A DNA stretch of 64,000 nucleotides, from positions 62,001 through 126,000 of the forward strand of contig CAJTCV010000008.1 in the NCBI GenBank assembly GCA_910574805.1, in the 5' to 3' direction. Below are positions 58,380 to 64,000 of this stretch, one piece after another. A program made the position numbers and the translations under genes. The first letter of the stretch is position 1, and each line of letters begins with the position of its first letter. Under the pieces are notes generated by a model, which saw nothing but the letters and a program-made list of their open reading frames with translations, ran no database searches and was not told the origin of the DNA. This DNA comes from Lachnospiraceae bacterium. GTDB taxonomy: Bacteria; Bacillota; Clostridia; Lachnospirales; Lachnospiraceae.

Positions 58380-59093
58380 TTACCGGTTTTTGTTAACAAT
58401 TCTGGTCTGCCAGGTTCCTGATGCAAGATCAATAAAACGGACAAAAAGAGAGACCTTGTTATCTTCATTCAGACTGTTCCAGATCAGATCAGTGAAGGCA
58501 TCCATGTCATCCGGGATGGAGATCAGCTTCGGTTCACCTTCAAAGGCGGGCAGCGGGCTGCCGTCGTGCATATAGGTATGGATGAAATGTCCCTCGCCTG
58601 CCTTCGGACATTCATAGGTAAAGGTGTGGCGCTGGCAGGATGCCGGATCGCCGCAGCTGCTCTTTAAAATGGACATGGCATAGTTGAAGCTTCCGGATCC
58701 CAGATGCAGGATACCGGAGATCCGGGGGGTATAGTTGGGAGCATCCGGTTCAAAGGTGCGGGAGCGCAGGGACTGTTCAAAGGTCATCTGACGGTCCATG
58801 CCCTCATAGATGGTGTCCGTCTGATCGCCGTTGGTGACGATGGTTTTGTTGCCCAGAACGCGGACCGGAGCATAGATGATCAGGCTGGGGTCCTCCAGTC
58901 TGGAAGGATCATATGCCTGGGTGCGGATGCCGTCGCCATCTTCCACGAAGATCCGGTTGCGGCTGTTCTGGCTCCTGCCCATGATAAAATAAGCGGTGAC
59001 TGCGCGGGTCCCGTCAGGCGTGCGTCCGATGATGATGCCGCGGCCGGGATAAGCGTTGCCGGAAAGTTCCTGTTCCAGGGATAATGGTTTCAT
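58380..59093 (-). CDS. purO: IMP cyclohydrolase, PurO type
   Basis: A 237-residue protein of the PF07826 family first described for archaeal PurO: GNAYPGRGIIIGRTPDGTRA, then AYFIMGRSQNSRNRIF, PRISGILHLGSGSFNYAMSI and the C-terminal RFIDLASGTWQTRIVNKN. It closes the ring of FAICAR to form IMP. ATG 59093 has AGAGG six bases before it; longer frames run into the riboswitch. It is first in a two-gene operon with the AICAR formyltransferase, so both PurH steps are provided by separate chains. Confidence 0.9.
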   Translation of the reverse strand: MKPLSLEQELSGNAYPGRGIIIGRTPDGTRAVTAYFIMGRSQNSRNRIFVEDGDGIRTQAYDPSRLEDPSLIIYAPVRVLGNKTIVTNGDQTDTIYEGMDRQMTFEQSLRSRTFEPDAPNYTPRISGILHLGSGSFNYAMSILKSSCGDPASCQRHTFTYECPKAGEGHFIHTYMHDGSPLPAFEGEPKLISIPDDMDAFTDLIWNSLNEDNKVSLFVRFIDLASGTWQTRIVNKNR

Positions 59094-59145
59094 AATTGCC
59101 TCTCTTTCTTGTGTTCTGACACAGATATGGAATGGATGGTGACAT

Positions 59146-59285
59146 AAAAAGCGCCTGGGCGCACAGAGATACTGTATACGCCCAGGCGGTCGGCTTGCTC
59201 TATATATTTCTGCGTTCCCTGCAGGTAGATCCTGCTGCGGACAGCCGTGCCCGCGTTCCGCCAGTTGCGCAGAAGCTCTGTTATC
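59146..59285 (-). ncRNA. ZTP riboswitch (pfl motif) with overlapping terminator
   Basis: On the minus strand the aptamer P1 TTCTGCG (59274-59268) pairs with CGCAGAA (59214-59208); the conserved CAACTGGCG follows the 5' strand (59267-59259), and GGGAA precedes the 3' strand. The second conserved segment GCCGACCGCCTGGGCG (59194-59179) follows. Its CCGCCTGGGCG also pairs with CGCCCAGGCG (about 59161-59152) to form a terminator before TTTTT (59150-59146). This overlap is the known expression platform of ZTP riboswitches: ligand keeps the segment in the aptamer and lets transcription pass. It lies 52 bases before purO. Confidence 0.9.
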
Positions 59286-59348
59286 CATGCGCAAAGCACA
59301 AAGGAAGAACATTTGTTCGCCCGTGAAGCGCTTTGCAGACATGACATT

Positions 59349-59377
59349 ATCATATAGGAAATGCCGGATTTTTTCAA
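59349..59377 (-). promoter_or_regulatory. Promoter upstream of the ZTP riboswitch
   Basis: Minus strand TTGAAA (59377-59372), 17-base spacer, TATGAT (59354-59349). Transcription from here would start about 65 bases before the aptamer. Confidence 0.65.
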
Positions 59378-59486
59378 GTGGGAAATCAAGATTTGTCTGG
59401 AAAGGGCCGCTTGTTTTTGGCGCCGGGGACTATTATAATAGATCGTGAAATACAAAAAGAAAATCGACAGGATGAGAAAGGAGCAT

Positions 59487-60512
59487 ATGAGAAAGATGAA
59501 GACGGGAATTGTCGGGAGCGGGATGATCGTAAAAGAATTTCTGGAAAATCTGCAGGGGATGGAGGGGCTGGAGCTTGCAGCCATCTGCGGGACGCCCAGG
59601 CGGGAGGCATATCTGCAGGAGCTGTGCCGAAGCTACGGGATCAGAAAGTGGTATACGGACTATGATGCCATGGTGACCGATCCGGGCGTGGAGGTGGTCT
59701 ATGTGGCGGTTCCCAACCATCTGCATTTTGAGTTCTGTAAAAAAGCAGTTCTGGCGGGGAAGCATGTGATCTGTGAAAAGCCTTTTACTTCCAACAGCCG
59801 GGAGCTGGAAGAGCTTGGCCGGCTGGCCTGCACCCGTGAGGTAATGCTTCTGGAAGCAGTGTCTACAAGGTATCTGCCCAATCTGAAGAAGATCAAAGAG
59901 CTGCTTCCGGAACTTGGAGAGATCCGTATTGTCACAGCCAATTATTCACAGTATTCGTCCCGGTATGATGCATTTAAAAAGGGAGAGATCCTGCCGGTCT
60001 TCGATCCTCACAAATCCGGAGGCGCGTTGATGGATCTGAACATCTACAACATCAGTTTGATGGCAGATCTTTTCGGCATGCCGAAGGAAGTACATTATGC
60101 GGCGAACATGGTGCGGGGGATCGATACCTCCGGCATACTGACCATGGACTATGGGAATTTTCAGTGCGTGTGCATCGGAGCGAAGGACTGCAAGGCGCCG
60201 GTGAGCACCTGTATCCAGGGGGACAGAGGCTGTATCTGCATCTCCACGCCTGTCCATATGCTGTCCGGCTTCGAGCTGTATAAAAATGAAGACAGCAGGG
60301 ACAAGCTGTCCGGACAGAAGGGCGGCAGATTCTATGACTATAATGAAGGAAAGCATCGGATGTACCATGAGTTCCGGGAATTTATCCGGATCGTCCATGA
60401 GAAGGACCGTGCCTGTGCAGAGAGGATGCTGGAGGTCAGCCGGCTGACCATGGAGATTCAGACCCGTGCCAGGCAGTCTGCCGGGATCGTCTTCGACGCG
60501 GATCTGGGATAA
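59487..60512 (+). CDS. Gfo/Idh/MocA family oxidoreductase
   Basis: A 341-residue NAD(P)-dependent sugar-type dehydrogenase. The Rossmann motif is TGIVGSGMIVKEFLENL at the N-terminus; AVLAGKHVICEKPFTSNS carries the conserved E-K-P, and GGALMDLNIYNISLM the helix with Asp/His-like catalytic positions. The C-terminal alpha/beta domain is complete. ATG 59487 has AAAGGAG six bases before it and gives the expected short N-terminus. It is divergent from the purO operon and stands alone; the substrate is not known. Confidence 0.88.
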   Translation: MRKMKTGIVGSGMIVKEFLENLQGMEGLELAAICGTPRREAYLQELCRSYGIRKWYTDYDAMVTDPGVEVVYVAVPNHLHFEFCKKAVLAGKHVICEKPFTSNSRELEELGRLACTREVMLLEAVSTRYLPNLKKIKELLPELGEIRIVTANYSQYSSRYDAFKKGEILPVFDPHKSGGALMDLNIYNISLMADLFGMPKEVHYAANMVRGIDTSGILTMDYGNFQCVCIGAKDCKAPVSTCIQGDRGCICISTPVHMLSGFELYKNEDSRDKLSGQKGGRFYDYNEGKHRMYHEFREFIRIVHEKDRACAERMLEVSRLTMEIQTRARQSAGIVFDADLG

Positions 60513-60525
60513 AAGAGATCAGAAG

Positions 60526-60554
60526 AGGGGCAGCCATAAGATCCGGCTGCCCCT
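60526..60554. terminator. Hairpin between convergent oxidoreductase and galT
   Basis: AGGGGCAGCC (60526-60535) pairs with GGCTGCCCCT (60545-60554); serves both converging genes, though T-runs are weak (TCTTTTAT on the minus side). Confidence 0.7.
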
Positions 60555-60565
60555 GCAGATTCTGG

Positions 60566-62053
60566 CTACAGCGTCTTCAGGAAGCGGAGGAAAGCATTCC
60601 GTCCTTCTTCGGTATGTTTATATACACCGGCATCTTCCAGTACCTGGACAAATACCTTTCCGATCTCCTGCTGCAGGATCTCTTCGATATTTTCTTCGGT
60701 GACATGGTCGTAACGGGGAAGGAAGGCAGCAACCCAGTCGGCGTGCTTTTCCAGCGTTTCGTCCGATGCGATGTCCCGGCCGGCAAGGATCGCTTCCTTC
60801 AGGAGTGCCATCTCGTCCTTCAGCCGGGACGGAAGGACCGCAAGGCCCATGACTTCGATGAGTCCGATGTTCTCCTTCTTGATATGGTGCAGCTTTGCAT
60901 GGGGATGATAGACCCCCAGGGGGTGCTCCTCGGTGGTGATATTATTCCGGAGCGTCAGGTCCAGTTCGTAGGTGCCGCCCACCTTCCGGGCGATGGGAGT
61001 GATCGTATTATGAGGTTCCCCGTCGGTGTGGGCGAAGATAAAGGCGTCCTCATCCGTGTAGTCTCTCCATACGGCCAGCACGTGGTCTGCCAGATCGATG
61101 AGCCGTTTTTCATCCCTGTGCCGGATGCGCAGGACGGACAGGGGCCATTTTACAATGCCGGACTCCACATCCTCATAGCCGGGGAAGGTGAACGGATGTT
61201 CGATCTGCGCCTTTGCCATGGCAAACGTATAGTTGCCGCCCTGGAAATGGTCGTGGCTTAAGATGGAACCGCCCACGATGGGCAGGTCCGCGTTGGAGCC
61301 CAGGAAATAGTGGGGGAACTGTTTTACAAAATCAAACAGTTTGATAAAGGCGGCGCGGTCGATCTTCATGGGCGTATGCTCGCCGTTGAATACGATGCAG
61401 TGTTCATTGTAATACACATAAGGGGAATACTGAAAGCCCCAGCCGCTGTCGTTGATGGTGACCGGGATGATCCGGTGGTTCTCCCGCGCCGGATGGTTGA
61501 CGCTTCCGGCATAGCCCTCATTTTCCATGCAGAGCAGACATTTGGGATAGGAGCTTGCTTTGGCATTCCTGGCGGCAGCGATGGCCCTGGGATCCTTCTC
61601 CGGCTTGGACAGGTTAATGGTGATGTCGATGTCGCCGTATTCACAGGAGACCTTCCATTTCTGGTCTTTGCATACCCGGTAGCGGCGTATGTAGTCGCTG
61701 TCCTGACTTAATTTATAAAAATAATCCGTTGCCTCTTCCGGAGAGGTCCTGTATTTTTCCCAGAAGGTCTGTCGGATCTGGGCAGGCCGCGGGACCAGAC
61801 AGTTCATGATCCGGGTGTCAAACAGGTCCCGGTAGGCGATGCTGTCCGGGATCAGCTCCCGTCTGCAGGCTTCGTCCAGAAGCTCCTTCAGGATATCCTC
61901 CAGCGGAGCTTTCGGGACAGAAACCGGTTCCTCATAGTCATGCTCCTGAAAGAGATCCAGAAGCAGGTTGGTGGTATAAATTTTCTCACATTCCGGTGTC
62001 AGTCCGGTGTCGATCCCGTACTGTACCAGTGCTGCGATCTGTTCTGACAGCAT
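60566..62053 (-). CDS. galT: UDP-glucose-hexose-1-phosphate uridylyltransferase, family 2
   Basis: A 495-residue enzyme of the Leloir pathway, of the longer Firmicute family rather than the E. coli type. Motifs include RDLFDTRIMNCLVPRPAQIR, CLLCMENEGYAGSVNHPARE, and the active site ILSHDHFQGGNYTFAMAKAQ with the conserved His. AAGGAGG is before the ATG. It follows galK by 24 bases in the same direction (galK-galT operon). Confidence 0.95.
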   Translation of the reverse strand: MLSEQIAALVQYGIDTGLTPECEKIYTTNLLLDLFQEHDYEEPVSVPKAPLEDILKELLDEACRRELIPDSIAYRDLFDTRIMNCLVPRPAQIRQTFWEKYRTSPEEATDYFYKLSQDSDYIRRYRVCKDQKWKVSCEYGDIDITINLSKPEKDPRAIAAARNAKASSYPKCLLCMENEGYAGSVNHPARENHRIIPVTINDSGWGFQYSPYVYYNEHCIVFNGEHTPMKIDRAAFIKLFDFVKQFPHYFLGSNADLPIVGGSILSHDHFQGGNYTFAMAKAQIEHPFTFPGYEDVESGIVKWPLSVLRIRHRDEKRLIDLADHVLAVWRDYTDEDAFIFAHTDGEPHNTITPIARKVGGTYELDLTLRNNITTEEHPLGVYHPHAKLHHIKKENIGLIEVMGLAVLPSRLKDEMALLKEAILAGRDIASDETLEKHADWVAAFLPRYDHVTEENIEEILQQEIGKVFVQVLEDAGVYKHTEEGRNAFLRFLKTL

Positions 62054-62077
62054 TTTTATATCCCTCCTTATATGTTC

Positions 62078-63253
62078 CTAGTCCAGTGCATGGGCGCCGT
62101 CGCCGATGTCTACCACATAAAATTCCGCCTTGATGCCGGTCTTTTCTGTATAGGCTTTGTCCAGTGTCCGGATGAACAGGTCCACAGATTCATTTTTTAC
62201 GATGCTGACCGTGCATCCCCCGAAGCCGCCGCCGGTGATCCGGGAACCGAGGACGCCGGGAACATCCCATGCCAGTGCAGCCAGGATATCCGTCTCTTCG
62301 CAGGAGGTCTCATAGTCGTCCCGGAGAGATACATGGGAAGCATTGATGAGCTTTCCGAAGGTCACGATATCATTTGCTTTCAGAGCCTCCACCGCGTGGA
62401 TCGTACGCTGGTTTTCGTAGACGGCGTGCTTTGCACGCTTCCGGCACACCGGGTCTTTGACCGCATCTTTATATTGCTCAAACTGTTCCTCTGACAGATC
62501 GCCCAGTGTCTTTATGTCAACTACTGACTGGAGCTCCTTCAGTGCGGTCTCGCTCTCATTCCTCCGGTCGTTGTAGGCAGAGGATACGAGACTGTGTTTG
62601 ACATTGCTGTTGGTGATGATGATTCTGGCATCCGGAAGCTTCACCGGCGCATATTCGTAATGCAGGGTGTTGGTGTCCAGGAAGATCGCACAGTCCTTTT
62701 TGCCCATGGCGGAGGCGAACTGATCCATGATTCCGCAGTTCATGCCGTTGAAATTGTTCTCGGAATACTGGCCGATCAGCGCCAGGTCCACCATGGAGAT
62801 TCCGAATCCGAAGGTGTCGGAAAGCATCAGCCCGGTGAGCACCTCCAGGGAGGCAGAAGAGGAAAGTCCGCTGCCTGCGGGGATATCTCCATAGAACAGG
62901 ATGTCGGCGCCCCGGTCCAGATGATAACCTCTCTTTTCAAATGTCCACATGATTCCCTTGGGATAGTTGGTCCAGCCTGCCGCGTCCGAAGGGGTCAGGT
63001 CGCCAAGGGAGGTCTCCACAATGCCCATGCTGTCAAAATTCATGGAGTAGAGACGAAGCTTTCTGTCCTCTCTCGGACGGATGATCCCGTAGGTACCGAT
63101 GGTCAGTGCGCACGGGAATACGTGACCGCCGTTGTAGTCGGTGTGTTCTCCGATAAGGTTGACGCGTCCCGGTGCGAAGTAAGCTTTTGCTTCGCCGCCG
63201 CTGCCGAACAGTGCAGAAAACCGTTCTTTCAGTTCTGATACATTTACTGCCAT
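62078..63253 (-). CDS. galK: Galactokinase
   Basis: A 391-residue GHMP kinase that phosphorylates galactose. Sugar-binding signature GRVNLIGEHTDYNGGHVFPC near residue 30, ATP loop PAGSGLSSSASLEVLTG, and C-terminal ITGGGFGGCTVSIV. Length is normal. ATG 63253 is chosen because AAAAGGAGG lies about eight bases upstream; the frame extends further without a site. It is first in the galK-galT operon and divergent from an AraC-type regulator gene. Confidence 0.96.
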   Translation of the reverse strand: MAVNVSELKERFSALFGSGGEAKAYFAPGRVNLIGEHTDYNGGHVFPCALTIGTYGIIRPREDRKLRLYSMNFDSMGIVETSLGDLTPSDAAGWTNYPKGIMWTFEKRGYHLDRGADILFYGDIPAGSGLSSSASLEVLTGLMLSDTFGFGISMVDLALIGQYSENNFNGMNCGIMDQFASAMGKKDCAIFLDTNTLHYEYAPVKLPDARIIITNSNVKHSLVSSAYNDRRNESETALKELQSVVDIKTLGDLSEEQFEQYKDAVKDPVCRKRAKHAVYENQRTIHAVEALKANDIVTFGKLINASHVSLRDDYETSCEETDILAALAWDVPGVLGSRITGGGFGGCTVSIVKNESVDLFIRTLDKAYTEKTGIKAEFYVVDIGDGAHALD

Positions 63254-63340
63254 GATGATTCCTCCTTTTTCCATTCCGCATCTGCCTCCTGCAATGCCTG
63301 ATATCATTCTTCGGACAGATACGGTTTTGCATACTCACGG

Positions 63341-63389
63341 TTGACATCTCTTATGATTACACTATAATGAGATTAAGAAGGAATTTCAA
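63341..63389. promoter_or_regulatory. Divergent overlapping promoters of galK and the AraC-type gene
   Basis: Plus strand: TTGACA (63341-63346), 16-base spacer, TATAAT (63363-63368), for the AraC-type gene. Minus strand: TTGAAA (63389-63384), 17-base spacer, TATAGT (63366-63361), for galK. The two -10 boxes overlap at 63363-63366, so one bound protein or polymerase would affect both. Confidence 0.65.
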
Positions 63390-63428
63390 CAAATATATTC
63401 TTATATAATGGAAGGATATTGAGATATT

Positions 63429-64000
63429 ATGCGCCTGCAGATTGATGGAGAGAAAAAAGAGATCAAAAGCCACGGGAGCTATGGATTTCCGGTGCTTATC
63501 AGCCATGAACGCCTGTCGTATTTTGATACGGGGGAATTTCCCTGGCACTGGCATCCGGAGATTGAGCTGACCCTTGTGGAAGAGGGGGAGATCGCCTATC
63601 AGGTGAATGACAGCCTGTATCATCTGAAGGCGGGAGAGGGGCTGTTCTGCAATACAAATGTGCTCCACTCCGGACACAGGGAGCAGACAGAGGACTGCAG
63701 TTATCTGTCTGTGACTTTTCATCCGCGGCTTCTGTACGGTTACCGGTCCAGTGTGATGCAGGACAAATATATGGATCATATTCTGAAAAGTGCGTCTCTT
63801 GCCTCCATCCATTTTGTTCCGGAGGAAGCGTGGCATGGAAGGGTACTGGAACAGATCGGGCGGATCCGGCTGCTGGATCAGGAACATCCGGTGTCAGAAG
63901 AGCTGCAGATCCAGATTGCGCTGTTTCAGATCTGGCAGGAAATCTTCGAGCATGTGGAAGTCAATGAGACCGGGTATGGGGAGAATGCAAGAGACACGGA
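63429..64000 (+). CDS. AraC-type transcriptional regulator, N-terminal part (cut by window end)
   Basis: The first 190 codons are present and open to the last base. FPWHWHPEIELTLVEEGEIA (about 36-55) and the following short strands (YHLKAGEGLFCNTNVLHSGH) form the cupin sugar-sensing domain of AraC-family proteins; the helix-turn-helix end lies outside the window. ATG 63429 is preceded by GGAAGGATATT. It is divergent from galK-galT, so control of galactose use is likely, though inferred from position. Confidence 0.82.
   Translation, partial: MRLQIDGEKKEIKSHGSYGFPVLISHERLSYFDTGEFPWHWHPEIELTLVEEGEIAYQVNDSLYHLKAGEGLFCNTNVLHSGHREQTEDCSYLSVTFHPRLLYGYRSSVMQDKYMDHILKSASLASIHFVPEEAWHGRVLEQIGRIRLLDQEHPVSEELQIQIALFQIWQEIFEHVEVNETGYGENARDT

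Noticed and set aside
1-64000. CRISPR arrays, complete insertion sequences, rRNA genes, prophage or replication origin
   Set aside because: No regularly spaced repeats, transposase or integrase genes, rRNA stretches or DnaA-box clusters were seen.

Overview
The window looks like chromosome from a moderately GC-rich Firmicute of the Lachnospiraceae (Blautia-like). This rests on the gene set and gene order: clostridial family-2 GalT, one-chain PurL, CODH-ferredoxin-FAD oxidoreductase operon, serC-serA-DUF1015, yajC after tgt, DUF1540 and DUF6472 proteins, a YtrA-type GntR operon, and strong AGGAGG ribosome sites. The genus cannot be fixed from the sequence alone.

Layout. 1-7 kb: the end of a sugar-binding protein gene, a GntR/ABC exporter operon with a visible operator, an AlkD-like alkylation repair gene, a membrane protein, then a low-GC two-gene module (AAA ATPase plus RloB/TOPRIM-like protein) that resembles the RloAB/AbiL anti-phage systems. 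7-14 kb: a MacB-like transporter with an unusual secreted/anchored partner, a LUD-domain protein, oligoendopeptidase F and a nitroreductase. 14.4-15 kb: tRNA-Gly(GCC) flanked by coding-like debris. 15-20 kb: CODH (cooS), ferredoxin and FAD oxidoreductase, then bacteriohemerythrin and an ADP-ribosylglycohydrolase. 20-28 kb: a 1298-residue surface protein and PurL. 28-35 kb: a rearranged DNA-damage region with YolD, a Uma2-like nuclease, a Y-family polymerase and RecQ, SOS-like boxes, a broken AAA/PD-(D/E)XK gene and a 59-residue Cys-rich gene. 35-39 kb: rtcB and aroC (overlapping, minus), tgt and yajC. 39-47 kb: one long plus-strand run for branched-chain amino acids and serine (leuB, ilvD, ilvB, serC, serA, DUF1015). 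47-54 kb: M50 protease/TPR pair, aldose epimerase, DUF6472, a glycosyltransferase fused to a DNA glycosylase, YbaK, an FMN hydroxyacid enzyme and rubrerythrin. 54-64 kb: a large hybrid sensor kinase, a two-gene replacement of PurH (AICAR formyltransferase plus PurO-type IMP cyclohydrolase) under a ZTP riboswitch, a Gfo/Idh oxidoreductase, galT-galK, and a divergent AraC-type regulator cut by the window end.

How the genes work together. PurL, AICAR formyltransferase and PurO give three steps of purine synthesis, two of them under ZTP control. leuB/ilvD/ilvB and serC/serA feed amino acid synthesis. CODH, ferredoxin and FAD oxidoreductase can link CO oxidation to pyridine nucleotides; no acetyl-CoA synthase is in the window. 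AlkD, the deoxyinosine glycosylase domain, the Y-family polymerase and RecQ form a scattered DNA-repair set. The points most worth a second look are the RloAB/AbiL-like module, the polymerase-yolD rearrangement with duplicated SOS-like promoter, the glycosyltransferase-DNA glycosylase fusion, a dispersed palindromic repeat placed just before start codons, and two overlooked coding traces (Cys-rich small protein, broken nuclease).
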